From Bacillota bacterium (GTDB taxonomy: Bacteria > Bacillota > Clostridia > Tissierellales > Tissierellaceae): a stretch of DNA of 64,000 nt. This document shows positions 15,432 to 24,226 of the stretch, piece by piece. The notes under the pieces were generated by a model. That model was not told the origin of the DNA and did not search any database. It saw nothing but the letters and a program-made list of their open reading frames with translations. Each line of letters begins with the position of its first letter. Within the stretch, counting starts at the first letter, position 1. The DNA lies in assembly GCA_023388495.1 (NCBI GenBank), contig JAEWGC010000035.1:1-64000 (forward strand), in the 5' to 3' direction. The position numbers and the translations under genes were made by a program.

Positions 15432-16781
15432 ATGAATATTAAATACTTGAAGATGAAGCATATAGATGTTTCTTCTATGATTTTTTCAGGTCTCCTATAT
15501 TTAGGGCTAGGAATTTTATTTTTGACTCAAAAGCATACTCTTATATTTGCTGTAAAAAAACTCTTAAACTTGCTAGTGATACTTTTCATTATTATAGCAA
15601 TTTTTCAGCTTATAGGTTTTGCACCTTTAAGAAAAAGGCGACTTACGGCAATAGCAAGACTATTTGGTTTTTTCGCCAATTTAGCAATGGCTTTAATTAC
15701 TTACCTTGAGCCTCAAAAGGTGATTTCGATTCTTCCTGTGGCCTTTGGGATATATGCTTTTATTAGTGGAATTATTAGATTCCTAATTTATTTACAATAT
15801 AGAAGAAATCAAGTGCCAAGAAGATTTTTTATTGTAATAGGTGCGTTTTTTTTAGTTTTTCTTGGTATAATGATGGTGTCTAAGCCTTTATCCTATCTTT
15901 TACCTCTTTCAAATTTAATAGGAATATTTTTTATATTTTATGGAATTACCTTCCTTGTTGATGGATTAGTAGAAGGGCTACCAATAGAAACAAAGAACTC
16001 TTTTAAAAGAAGAGTTAGAATAAGTCTTCCAGTTTTCATGGTGGCCCTTATTCCCCATAAGGTTTTAATGCAGATAAATAGGGCGTTTGAAACAGAAAGA
16101 TTAAATGAAGAGGATTTAGTTTCTTTTAAGGAAAATACCCCCAGTGACTTAGAGGTCTTTATTCATGTGGCAGAAAAAGGAACTTATGCCTTTGGACATG
16201 TTGATATTTGGTTTGAGGGCAAGGTTATGACCTATGGATGTTATGATGAATCTACCTTTAAGCTAGGTGGAATTATTTCAGATGGAGTTTTAGTAGAAGT
16301 ATATGATAAGGAAAAGTATATAGCTTTTTCCCAAGATTATTTAGGAAAGACTCTTTTTGGTTTTGGACTTAAGCTTACTACAGAACAAAAAATAAGAGTT
16401 AGAGAAAAAATAAAAGAAATTCATCAAAACTTATATGAGTGGAAGCCAAAAATCAAAATAGATGAGGAAAGAGGTATAAAACCAGAAAAACCCTATAAAG
16501 ATTATTCTAGTATATTATATAAGAATCTAAAGGGAAAGTTTTATAAATTTAAAAAAGGACCCTTTAAAACATATTTTGCTATGAATACAAACTGTGTTCT
16601 TCTAGCAGATACCATAGTAGGTGAAGCAGGAATAGATTTAGTGAAAATCCAAGGCATAATATCTCCAGGAGCATATTTTGAATATTTTAATAGAGAATTT
16701 ATGAGAAGAAATAGTTTTGTAGTATCAAGAACAATTTACTATGATGTAGCGGGTCAGCAGAAAGATAACCTAATTGTTTAA
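15432..16781 (+). CDS. DUF308 membrane protein fused to a permuted papain-like (LRAT/YiiX-type) domain
   Basis: The N-terminal 190 residues carry six or so hydrophobic helices with the paired-repeat pattern of HdeD/DUF308 proteins. Residues about 195-440 are soluble. They contain GHVDIWFEGKVMTYGCYD (candidate catalytic His) followed far downstream by TNCVLLADTIVGEAG (candidate catalytic Cys). His before Cys, with the Cys in an N-C context, is the order seen in circularly permuted NlpC/P60 enzymes (YiiX, LRAT), which hydrolyse or transfer acyl groups of lipids and peptides. The assignment is by motif only. ATG 15432 follows AAAGGTGAGGAT. Confidence 0.6.
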   Translation: MNIKYLKMKHIDVSSMIFSGLLYLGLGILFLTQKHTLIFAVKKLLNLLVILFIIIAIFQLIGFAPLRKRRLTAIARLFGFFANLAMALITYLEPQKVISILPVAFGIYAFISGIIRFLIYLQYRRNQVPRRFFIVIGAFFLVFLGIMMVSKPLSYLLPLSNLIGIFFIFYGITFLVDGLVEGLPIETKNSFKRRVRISLPVFMVALIPHKVLMQINRAFETERLNEEDLVSFKENTPSDLEVFIHVAEKGTYAFGHVDIWFEGKVMTYGCYDESTFKLGGIISDGVLVEVYDKEKYIAFSQDYLGKTLFGFGLKLTTEQKIRVREKIKEIHQNLYEWKPKIKIDEERGIKPEKPYKDYSSILYKNLKGKFYKFKKGPFKTYFAMNTNCVLLADTIVGEAGIDLVKIQGIISPGAYFEYFNREFMRRNSFVVSRTIYYDVAGQQKDNLIV

Positions 16782-17007
16782 CCTTATCACTAATATCTAA
16801 TATAGTTCTTCCCTAGTCCATATGATTGCCAATTTTCCTATTAATACTGTAGGATTTACTATGTTTGGTATAATTTAAATAACATACATATGGAAAAGGA
16901 ATTATGACAATGATATAATAGTTTCGAATAATACTAAAGTATAAAATATAACAATAAAAATTACATGTTTATATAGATGAAGTATAGGCATAAAGGAGAT
17001 TTCACTT

Positions 17008-18531
17008 ATGAAAGGTAAATATAGAATAACTACATTTTTAATAATGGGGATAATATGTATAGTAGTAGTTTTCTCTTATTTAATTTCATATGAAAAAATA
17101 GAGAATATATATGGTAAACAAACTTATGAGGTCATTTTTGATTTAAAGAAATCCTTTATCAAAGATACTGTAAACAATTTAATCTCTGAAATAGATGCAA
17201 AAAGGCAAATAAAAGCAAATAATTATAAAAAGAATGTAGATAGAAGATATAAAGAATTGGTAGCACATGCTTATCTTTCTAAGGATGAATTTATTGACTA
17301 TTTAATAAATCGATTTGAAGGCGAATTAACTCCAGGGTTATGGACTGTTTTTGTATGGAATAATTATGATAATAAAACTATCTATGATCCCAAAAATCTA
17401 TATGAAGAAAAAATTGATCTTACAGTAGAAAAAATTAAAGATAAAATGGCATCTTATGCTGTTGTAAATCACGAGGATGCAAGTTTAATTTTTGGTGTAA
17501 GCAAGGAATATATTGATGAAAATGTTAAATTAGAAGTTATAGAAAAGATTAGAAACTTTAAATTTTATAATGATTCCTATATTTGGATAAATGAAGTTAT
17601 AAACTATGATGGCGGGAAGGATTATGCTATTAGACGTGTTCATCCTAACTTGCCTGAAACTGAAGGTATCTATCTTTCTACAGATATGACAGATGTAGAG
17701 GGGAACCTTCCATACTTAGAAGAACTTGAAGGTGTCAATAAAAATGGGGAGATATTTTTTACTTATTTTTTTAAAAAGTTAAATAGTGATACAGTTTCTG
17801 AAAAACTGACCTATGCAAAACTATATAAGGATTATGATTGGATTATTGCCATGGGAGCTCATTTAGATGATATGCACGCTTCTATAGATAAAGCTAATAG
17901 AGAGAGTAAAGAGTTAACCACAGAATTTACTATAAAATTGATCTTATATCTAATTGCTACCTTAATATTTTTCTTTATTTTATTGACTTTGTTGGAAAAG
18001 CGAAACTTTATAGCATCTACGAGATTGTTAGAATCTGAAGTTAATCAAGATTCTCTTACAAAGGCATTTAGTAGGAGATGTGGTACAAAGGAGCTTATAA
18101 CTTCATTTAAGCAACATAAGATGAGTGGGCAAGGTCCTGCCATTATGATTTTTGATATTGACAATTTTAAAACTATTAACGATAAATATGGACATGATTT
18201 TGGGGATCAAGTATTAATTGAAATTGTACAAGCAGTAAACACTATGATTAGAAGTTCTGATAAAATAATTCGTTGGGGTGGAGATGAATTTGTAGGTATT
18301 TTTTATGGGCTAAAGGAAGAACATGTACTAGAATTAGGACAAAAAATATTATCATCTGCAACAACCATAAAATTATTGAAGGATAAGGAAGTCATTAGCC
18401 CTACGATTTCAATAGGATTCTCATACTTTAAGGAGTATGATGAAGATTTTAATGCTGCTTTAAAACGAGCAGATGAAGCTTTATATAAGTCAAAGATTGA
18501 AGGGAAAAATAGAGTTAATATGATAATTTAA
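17008..18531 (+). CDS. Membrane diguanylate cyclase with extracellular Cache sensor
   Basis: This 507-aa protein has an N-terminal membrane helix (about 9-30) and an extracellular single-Cache-type domain. Its FYNDSYIWINEVINYDGG, RRVHPNLPETEGIYLSTDM and DYDWIIAMGAHLDDM are typical of ligand-binding Cache folds. A second membrane helix (about 310-330) precedes a GGDEF domain with RWGGDEF and an RSSD inhibitory site five residues before it. It should convert 2 GTP to c-di-GMP in response to an outside ligand. A TGATATAAT extended -10 lies upstream near 16911. Confidence 0.92.
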   Translation: MKGKYRITTFLIMGIICIVVVFSYLISYEKIENIYGKQTYEVIFDLKKSFIKDTVNNLISEIDAKRQIKANNYKKNVDRRYKELVAHAYLSKDEFIDYLINRFEGELTPGLWTVFVWNNYDNKTIYDPKNLYEEKIDLTVEKIKDKMASYAVVNHEDASLIFGVSKEYIDENVKLEVIEKIRNFKFYNDSYIWINEVINYDGGKDYAIRRVHPNLPETEGIYLSTDMTDVEGNLPYLEELEGVNKNGEIFFTYFFKKLNSDTVSEKLTYAKLYKDYDWIIAMGAHLDDMHASIDKANRESKELTTEFTIKLILYLIATLIFFFILLTLLEKRNFIASTRLLESEVNQDSLTKAFSRRCGTKELITSFKQHKMSGQGPAIMIFDIDNFKTINDKYGHDFGDQVLIEIVQAVNTMIRSSDKIIRWGGDEFVGIFYGLKEEHVLELGQKILSSATTIKLLKDKEVISPTISIGFSYFKEYDEDFNAALKRADEALYKSKIEGKNRVNMII

Positions 18532-18533
18532 TT

Positions 18534-18573
18534 CCTCATTACTGGGTATATTATATATACTAAAGTAATGAGG
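18534..18573 (+). promoter_or_regulatory. Hairpin that covers the RBS of the VOC gene
   Basis: CCTCATTACT (18534-18543) pairs perfectly with AGTAATGAGG (18564-18573), with a small GTATA/TATAC inner stem. The right arm holds the GAGG of the ribosome-binding site for ATG 18582. There is no T-run, so it is more likely a translation control than a terminator. Confidence 0.45.
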
Positions 18574-18581
18574 GTGATTTT

Positions 18582-19433
18582 ATGTCGAAGTATCATGAGA
18601 AACCAAATATATTCGTTAACCAAATAAGATTAAAAGTGGCAGATATAGAGAGATCTATAGAATTTTACACTAAAATAATGGGTTTTAATATACTAAATAG
18701 GGAAGGTAAAGAAGTCATATTAACAGCAGATAGGATTAATCCTATAATCACAATAGTAGAGCCTGAAAATGTCGTGCCAAAGCTACCTAGAAGGACTGGG
18801 CTTTATCACTTTGCCCTTCTCTTACCAAGTAGATTTCATTTAGGATTATTTTTAAAACATATAAGAGAAGAAGGATATCCTATAATTGGTGGTTCTAATC
18901 ATGGGGTCAGTGAAGCAATATATCTAGAAGATCCTGATGAGAATGGAATAGAGGTCTATAGAGATATAGATAGCAGAGAATGGAAACGCAATGGAAATCA
19001 GATAAATATGGTGACAGATCCTTTAGATTATAATGGCATTGTAGCGGAAACTGGTGGGGAAAAATGGGATGGAATACCTAAAGAAACTATAATAGGGCAT
19101 ATCCATTTGCATGTAGGAGATTTAGATGAGGCTAAAAGATTTTATTGTGATGGACTAGGATTTGATTTGGTGATGAAAATGGCCAATTCAGCCTTATTTA
19201 TTTCATCAGTAGGATATCATCACCATATAGGATTAAATATTTGGAATGGAAGAAATGCAGAGCCTCTTCCAGACAATTCTGTAGGGATGAAGTATTTTAC
19301 TATTATATTTCCAGATGTAGATACAAGAAAAAATACAATAAATAATTTAAGGGATTTAGATTATGATGTAATAGAAGATAATGATATTTTTGTAAGGGAT
19401 CCATCTAATAATTTAATAAAATTGATAGTATAA
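18582..19433 (+). CDS. Two-domain VOC protein (CatE-like ring-cleavage dioxygenase/glyoxalase fold)
   Basis: This 283-aa protein has two vicinal-oxygen-chelate modules. The first (about 8-125) has IRLKVADIERSIEFYTKIMGF and an ENGIEVYRD end strand. The second (about 170-283) has HIHLHVGDLDEAKRFYCDGLGF and HHHIGLNIWNG, which supply metal-ligand histidines. Length and arrangement match Bacillus CatE/YfiE catechol-2,3-dioxygenase relatives. In an anaerobe the oxygen-dependent reaction is doubtful, so a lyase or isomerase role is possible. It precedes the sigma-54 regulon but has no sigma-54 promoter of its own. Confidence 0.85.
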   Translation: MSKYHEKPNIFVNQIRLKVADIERSIEFYTKIMGFNILNREGKEVILTADRINPIITIVEPENVVPKLPRRTGLYHFALLLPSRFHLGLFLKHIREEGYPIIGGSNHGVSEAIYLEDPDENGIEVYRDIDSREWKRNGNQINMVTDPLDYNGIVAETGGEKWDGIPKETIIGHIHLHVGDLDEAKRFYCDGLGFDLVMKMANSALFISSVGYHHHIGLNIWNGRNAEPLPDNSVGMKYFTIIFPDVDTRKNTINNLRDLDYDVIEDNDIFVRDPSNNLIKLIV

Positions 19434-19440
19434 AAATAAA

Positions 19441-19456
19441 TGGCACATTTCTTGCT
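19441..19456 (+). promoter_or_regulatory. Sigma-54 promoter of the SDR gene
   Basis: TGGCACATTTCTTGCT is a full match to TGGCAC-N5-TTGCW, with the GG and GC 10 nt apart. The expected start is about 30 nt before ATG 19502. No enhancer-like repeat is obvious just upstream, where the VOC gene ends. Confidence 0.8.
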
Positions 19457-19501
19457 TGTATAAATGATTAATAAATTTATATTATAAGGAGGAAGTGTGT
19501 A

Positions 19502-20242
19502 ATGAGATTATTAAATAAGGTAGCAATAATTACAGGTGGAGGAAGAGGCATAGGTGAGGCAACTGCCAAGAAGTTTGTTCAGGAAGGTGCAAAGGTTGTT
19601 ATAGCTGATATTAATGGTGAAGATATAGATAGAACAGTAAATGAACTTATTTCCATGGGCGGAGAAGCTATGGGTATTGTTGTAGATGTTACGAACAGCG
19701 AGAGTGTTAATAATATGGTTAATAGTACTGTAGAGAAATATGGCAAACTAGATATCTTAGTAAATAATGCTGGAATTACTATGGATGCTACTTTACTGAA
19801 AATGACAGAAGATCAATGGGATAAGGTTATTGATGTAAACCTAAAGGGAGTATATATCTGTGGCCAGGCAGCAGCTAAGGTAATGGTTGAGCAAGGTAGT
19901 GGAGTCATACTAAATGCTTCATCAGTAGTAGGCATATATGGAAACTTTGGGCAAACAAACTATGCTGCTACAAAGTGGGGAGTAATAGGTATGACTAAGA
20001 CTTGGGCTAAGGAACTAGGGAAAAAAGGAATTAGATCCAATGCCGTAGCACCTGGATTTATCTCTACTCCAATGGTTAAAAAAATGCCTGAGAATGTAAT
20101 TGAAATGATGAAAGGTAAGGCACCATTAGGTAGATTAGGAGAGCCAGAAGATATTGCAAATGCATATGCCTTCTTAGCATCAGATGAAGCTAAGTTTATC
20201 ACAGGTGCTGTACTAGAAGTTACAGGTGGAGTAGTTCTTTAA
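19502..20242 (+). CDS. Short-chain dehydrogenase (FabG-like 3-oxoacyl reductase)
   Basis: This NAD(P)-dependent SDR (246 aa) has the classical set: TGGGRGIGEA (cofactor loop), DVTNSESV, NNAG (about 88-91), a catalytic Ser in LNASSVVG, and YAATK (about 155-159). It closely resembles FabG and acetoacetyl-CoA reductases. Its own sigma-54 promoter at 19441 and its position between two other sigma-54 elements point to a catabolic role, such as reduction or oxidation of a 3-oxo/3-hydroxy compound, rather than fatty-acid synthesis. RBS AGGAGG. Confidence 0.92.
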   Translation: MRLLNKVAIITGGGRGIGEATAKKFVQEGAKVVIADINGEDIDRTVNELISMGGEAMGIVVDVTNSESVNNMVNSTVEKYGKLDILVNNAGITMDATLLKMTEDQWDKVIDVNLKGVYICGQAAAKVMVEQGSGVILNASSVVGIYGNFGQTNYAATKWGVIGMTKTWAKELGKKGIRSNAVAPGFISTPMVKKMPENVIEMMKGKAPLGRLGEPEDIANAYAFLASDEAKFITGAVLEVTGGVVL

Positions 20243-20255
20243 TGTTATTATTTTT

Positions 20256-20290
20256 AGCTATTACCTTATGGGTAATAGCTTTAATTTTTA
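20256..20290 (+). terminator. Terminator after the SDR gene
   Basis: The stem AGCTATTACC / GGGTAATAGCT has a 4-nt loop and is followed by TTTAATTTTT. It separates the SDR gene from the activator gene. Confidence 0.8.
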
Positions 20291-20369
20291 AAACAAATAC
20301 ATATCTATATAATACTATGTTAGAATAATGATATATACTTTTAGATTGAGCGTATTTGGAGGTGAATTT

Positions 20370-21785
20370 ATGGATGAAAGACATGAAAATTCTATGATTC
20401 TAGATGAAGATACAATATTAACTGAATATCTAGTTTCCATGTTGCATAAAATATTTGACCCCCTTCCCGTGCCTCTAATTCTATTGGACAAGGATAGTAG
20501 GATTAGGATGATAAACCAAGTGTTTGCGGATTTCCTAGGTTTTCCTAAGGAAGAGATAATAGGCAAACCAGTACTTGAGGTAGATAAGTACACTAGATTT
20601 CCCTATGTGCTTAAGTCCAAAAAGGCTGAAATAGCATGGAAGCATACATTTGAAAATGGGCATACTGCAATAGTTCATAGGATTCCTGTTTTAGATGAAA
20701 GTGGAGAATTAAAGTATGCAGTAGGTATGGTACTTTTTGAAGATTTAGAGCAGTTTAGAGATATTATTACAAAGAATAAGCTTTTGGAAACAGAAATTCA
20801 TATGTATAAAAATCAATTAAAGGAAATGTATGGAGCCAAATATTCTTGGGATACCATAATCGGAAATAGTGAAAAGATGTCTCAGGCAAAGTTCATAGGA
20901 AAACGTGCTTCTAGCTCAATTTCCAATGTATTGATTTTAGGAGAGTCAGGTACTGGAAAAGAATTATTTGCCCATGCAATCCATAATGATAGTGCTAGAA
21001 GCTTCTCGCCTTTTGTTAAAATAAATAGTGCTGCTATACCGTCAGAACTGCTGGAATCAGAGCTTTTTGGATATGATGAAGGAGCCTTCACTGGTGCCAA
21101 AAAGGGTGGAAAGGTTGGAAAGTTCGAGTTAGCTAATGGAGGAAGTATATTTTTAGATGAGATAGGGGATATGCCCCTTAAGATGCAGGCTAAACTACTA
21201 AGGGTTCTCCAAGAAAAAGAGATTGAAAGAGTTGGAGGAAATAGCATTGTCAAAGTTGATGTTAGGGTTATTGCCGCGACAAATAAAGATTTAAAAAAAT
21301 TAATTGCTGAAGGCAAGTTTAGAGAAGATCTATATTATAGGCTCAATGTAATGACTATAGAAATACCCCCTTTAAGAGAGAGGCATGGAGATATTGAGGA
21401 ACTTTCTTATATGCTAATGAAGAAGCTATCTAATCAGCTTGGTAGATATGTGCCCAGCATATCCGATAAAGCTATGGAATGCCTTAATTCACATAACTGG
21501 CCAGGAAATGTTAGGGAGCTTGAGAATGTATTGGAACGAGCAATAAACCTTACAGATTCAGATACTATATTACCTGTCCATTTACCAGTCTATTTAACTC
21601 AAAGCACGAAAATAGTATCAGATGGACCTGTAAGGCCTTTGAGAGATATAATAGAAGACACTGAAAAGGAAGCTATTTTAAGATGTTTAGAATATACAGA
21701 GGGAAATAAACTAAGAACAGCAAAGCTACTGGATATTAGCCGCTCAAGTTTATATGATAAAATGGAAAGATACGGAATTGAATAA
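20370..21785 (+). CDS. Sigma-54-dependent activator with PAS domain
   Basis: This enhancer-binding protein (471 aa) has a PAS sensor (about 25-145; LLDKDSRIRMINQVFADFLGF), an AAA+ core (about 155-400) with GESGTGKE near 191 and an intact GAFTGA near 237, and a Fis-type helix-turn-helix (KLRTAKLLDISRSSLYDKM). I choose ATG 20370 because GGAGGTGAATTT precedes it; an upstream in-frame ATG at 20328 lacks a site. It sits between two sigma-54 promoters (19441 and 21939) and is the obvious activator of both. No receiver domain is present, so it probably senses a small molecule. Confidence 0.95.
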   Translation: MDERHENSMILDEDTILTEYLVSMLHKIFDPLPVPLILLDKDSRIRMINQVFADFLGFPKEEIIGKPVLEVDKYTRFPYVLKSKKAEIAWKHTFENGHTAIVHRIPVLDESGELKYAVGMVLFEDLEQFRDIITKNKLLETEIHMYKNQLKEMYGAKYSWDTIIGNSEKMSQAKFIGKRASSSISNVLILGESGTGKELFAHAIHNDSARSFSPFVKINSAAIPSELLESELFGYDEGAFTGAKKGGKVGKFELANGGSIFLDEIGDMPLKMQAKLLRVLQEKEIERVGGNSIVKVDVRVIAATNKDLKKLIAEGKFREDLYYRLNVMTIEIPPLRERHGDIEELSYMLMKKLSNQLGRYVPSISDKAMECLNSHNWPGNVRELENVLERAINLTDSDTILPVHLPVYLTQSTKIVSDGPVRPLRDIIEDTEKEAILRCLEYTEGNKLRTAKLLDISRSSLYDKMERYGIE

Positions 21786-21788
21786 TTA

Positions 21789-21821
21789 AAATAAGCTACC
21801 CTGATTAGGGTGGCTTATTTT
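21789..21821 (+). terminator. Terminator after the PAS activator gene
   Basis: The stem AATAAGCTACCCT / AGGGTGGCTTATT (with one G-T pair) has a 5-nt loop and a short T tail. Confidence 0.8.
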
Positions 21822-21835
21822 ATGCAAAAAAACAA

Positions 21836-21878
21836 ATGTGTCTGTACAAAACATGGACATGTACGAAATTCGAACACA
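21836..21878 (+). promoter_or_regulatory. Candidate enhancer site for the PAS activator
   Basis: Two direct copies of (C/A)TGTAC(A/G)AAA(C/T) start at 21842 and 21859, 17 bp apart. They lie within a stretch rich in dyad elements (CATGGACATG; TGTGTC...GAACACA). It lies 60-100 bp upstream of the -24/-12 promoter, the usual enhancer position. Binding is inferred. Confidence 0.45.
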
Positions 21879-21938
21879 AAAAAACATTAAAAAAGTGTAA
21901 AAGATAATAAAGAGCTAATAAATCATAGTATATTATCT

Positions 21939-21954
21939 TGGCACAGTAGTTGCA
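21939..21954 (+). promoter_or_regulatory. Sigma-54 promoter of the ten-gene catabolic/ABC operon
   Basis: TGGCACAGTAGTTGCA matches TGGCAC-N5-TTGCW exactly, with the GG and GC 10 nt apart. The expected start near 21966 lies about 33 nt before ATG 21999. No other promoter or terminator is evident until 31104. Confidence 0.85.
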
Positions 21955-21998
21955 TATATATTTAAATATATAGAAGTATTAGATGAAGGGAGAATAAC

Positions 21999-22292
21999 AT
22001 GAGAAAAACGGAAGAAGTTCATAGACAAGATTTATTATTAGCCTTGGCTGATAACCTTCAGGACACTATGCAGCAATTTATATCTGTAATGGAACTAATC
22101 TCAGACAACTCCCTTAAGATTAAAGATATGGGAGAAGAAATCAGTAGATTAACCAATGAATTTTTAAATATTTCAAATCAACAAATGGAAATCAATGACT
22201 ATATTAGTAGATTGGTCATTGATACAAATGATAGGGCAGAGAAATTAAGAGAAAATATAAAACTATTACATGAGGAGGGTCAAAATGATTAA
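21999..22292 (+). CDS. Small coiled-coil protein, first gene of the operon
   Basis: This is an unrecognised 97-aa protein, almost wholly helical and charged, without Cys, signal peptide or membrane segment. The central part (about 30-90) has heptad-like spacing (LISDNSLKIKDMGEEISRL, FLNISNQQMEINDYISRL). It is expressed first from the sigma-54 promoter after GAAGGGAG. Its stop overlaps the start of the next gene by 8 nt. It could be a subunit or chaperone for one of the enzymes, or an adaptor for the transporter; none of this is shown by sequence. Confidence 0.75.
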   Translation: MRKTEEVHRQDLLLALADNLQDTMQQFISVMELISDNSLKIKDMGEEISRLTNEFLNISNQQMEINDYISRLVIDTNDRAEKLRENIKLLHEEGQND

Positions 22293-23172
22293 ATTAAATT
22301 CAATTGAGCTTTCAAATGGAGAAACAATAGGTTATAGAAAAGTAGGGGAAGGTGAAAAGGTATTAATATTAGTTCATGGAAACATGTCCACATCTAAGCA
22401 CTGGGATACAGTTATGGAAAGTATGCCAAAGGATTATACAACCTATGCCATAGATATGAGAGGATTTGGAGATTCAACTTATAACACTCGAGTCAATTCA
22501 TTAAGGGATTTTTCAGAGGATCTTAAATTATTTGTTGATGCCCTGGGACTTACAAGGTTTAATTTAGCAGGCTGGTCAACTGGTGGTGGAGTGGTTATGT
22601 ATTTTGCCATAGACTATCCAGATTATGTTGAAAAACTAATATTAATTGAGTCTGTAGGTATAAAGGGATATCCAATGTTTAAAAAGGATGCCACAGGTCA
22701 GCCTATTATAGGGGAATTTTTAAACACTAAAGAAGAAATAGAAAATGACTTAGTGCAAGTAGTACCTATACTAAATGCCTATAGAGATAAAAACAAGGAA
22801 TTTCTGAGAGCTGTATGGGATGCTGGAATCTATATATTCAATAAGCCATCTGAGGAAAGATATGAAGAATATTTAGATGCCATGCTTACTCAAAGAAATT
22901 TAGTAGATATAGATTATTCATTAGTACATTTTAACATTTCAGATGAGCATAACGGAATTATAGAAGGTTCAGGAGAAGTTCACAAGATTAAAGCACCAAC
23001 CTTAGTTATCCAAGGTAAAAATGATTTGATAGTCCCAATGGACATGGGAGTGGGAATAGCTGAAGGAATAGGAAAAAATGCAAGGTTAGAGTTATTAGAT
23101 AAGGTCGGTCATTCACCTATGACTGATGATTTAGATAGGTTTATGAGTATTATATTATCCTTCATGGCTTAG
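22285..23172 (+). CDS. Alpha/beta hydrolase 1
   Basis: This 295-aa alpha/beta-hydrolase-fold enzyme has the oxyanion HGN segment (LVHGNMSTSKHWD), a nucleophile elbow GWSTGG (Ser near 99), an acid in QGKNDLIVP and His in VGHSPMTDD. The lid region is long (about 130-215). The fold covers esterases, C-C bond hydrolases and lactonases. Next to a ketosynthase-like protein and a CoA-transferase, C-C or thioester cleavage is plausible. ATG 22285 is chosen because GAGGAGGG lies 8 nt upstream; ATG 22270 would place that site inside the gene. Confidence 0.9.
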   Translation: MIKLNSIELSNGETIGYRKVGEGEKVLILVHGNMSTSKHWDTVMESMPKDYTTYAIDMRGFGDSTYNTRVNSLRDFSEDLKLFVDALGLTRFNLAGWSTGGGVVMYFAIDYPDYVEKLILIESVGIKGYPMFKKDATGQPIIGEFLNTKEEIENDLVQVVPILNAYRDKNKEFLRAVWDAGIYIFNKPSEERYEEYLDAMLTQRNLVDIDYSLVHFNISDEHNGIIEGSGEVHKIKAPTLVIQGKNDLIVPMDMGVGIAEGIGKNARLELLDKVGHSPMTDDLDRFMSIILSFMA

Positions 23173-23202
23173 AAGGAAATAATCAATTTAAGGGAGGAAA
23201 AT

Positions 23203-24225
23203 ATGATTAATTCAAATGTAGGAATTGTTGGAACTGGTATATATATACCTGAAGGGAGAATGACTGCTAAGGAGATATCCTGCCGAACTGAAGGAATATG
23301 GGCAGAGGAAGCAGTTATAGAAAAGCTGGGGATTATTGAGAAACCTATACCAGGAAAAGACGATGGGACTCAAGAAATGGGAGTGCGTGCTGGACTTGAT
23401 GCAATTAAAAGAACTGGAATAGACCCAAAGGAAATAGATTTAATTATCTGTATAGGAGAAGAATGGAAAGAATATCCTTTAACAACATCTGGGATTTATA
23501 TACAGGAAAAGATAGGAGCTACAAATGCATGGGCAATAGATGTTCAACAAAGATGCTGTACTACTGTTGCTGCAATGAAAATGGCCAAAGATATGATGAT
23601 TGCCGATCCCGATATAAACACAGTAATGGTTGTAGGTGGATACAGGAATGGAGACTTTGTTGATTATAGAGATAAGAACATGTCAATGATGTATAACCTT
23701 TCAGCAGGTGGAGGAGCCATAATATTAAAGAAAAACTATAATAGAAACCTATTATTAGGAACACATATAATGACTGATGGAAGTATGGCAAGGGATGCGG
23801 GAGTAGAATATGGGGGGACTGAAAAGCCAATTACTCCTGACAATATTGATGAAGCATATAAATCCTTAAGGCTATTTGATGCAAAACACATGAAGGACAG
23901 ATTAAATGAGGTTTCTATGGATAACTGGTATCATTGTATAGATAAGGCCTTTGAAAAATCAGGAATTTCAAAGGATGAATTAGGATATCTAGCAGTACTT
24001 CATTTTAAATATTCTCAGCATAAGGCAATGGTGGAGTCCCTTGGATTACGTGACGATCAATCAATTTATCTTTCAAACTATGGGCATATGGGGCAAGTAG
24101 ATCAGATACTTTCACTACATTTGGCATTGGAGCAGGGCAAAGTGAAGGATGGGACAGTTATATCTATGATAGCTGCAGGAATAGGATATGCTTGGGCAGC
24201 TAATGTCATAAAATGGGGGAACTAA
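23203..24225 (+). CDS. Ketoacyl synthase III-like (FabH/thiolase-fold) enzyme
   Basis: This 340-aa protein has the thiolase-fold layout of FabH. Opening NVGIVGTGIYIPEGRMTAKEI. The presumed nucleophile is in DVQQRCCTTVAAM (about 112-113), where FabH has a DxxxACAG-type context. His is in VLHFKYSQHKAM and Asn in NYGHMGQVDQILSL, corresponding to the C-H-N triad. The unusual contexts suggest an acyl transfer or reverse-Claisen reaction on a non-ACP substrate rather than fatty-acid initiation. It starts after GGGAGGAAAAT. One base separates its stop from the CoA-transferase start. Confidence 0.85.
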   Translation: MINSNVGIVGTGIYIPEGRMTAKEISCRTEGIWAEEAVIEKLGIIEKPIPGKDDGTQEMGVRAGLDAIKRTGIDPKEIDLIICIGEEWKEYPLTTSGIYIQEKIGATNAWAIDVQQRCCTTVAAMKMAKDMMIADPDINTVMVVGGYRNGDFVDYRDKNMSMMYNLSAGGGAIILKKNYNRNLLLGTHIMTDGSMARDAGVEYGGTEKPITPDNIDEAYKSLRLFDAKHMKDRLNEVSMDNWYHCIDKAFEKSGISKDELGYLAVLHFKYSQHKAMVESLGLRDDQSIYLSNYGHMGQVDQILSLHLALEQGKVKDGTVISMIAAGIGYAWAANVIKWGN

Positions 24226-24226
24226 A

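Noticed and set aside
19502..24225. Fatty-acid synthesis cluster (FabG plus FabH)
   Set aside because: No ACP, FabD, FabF or FabZ genes; sigma-54 promoters and an importer point to catabolism; the FabH-like active site is atypical.
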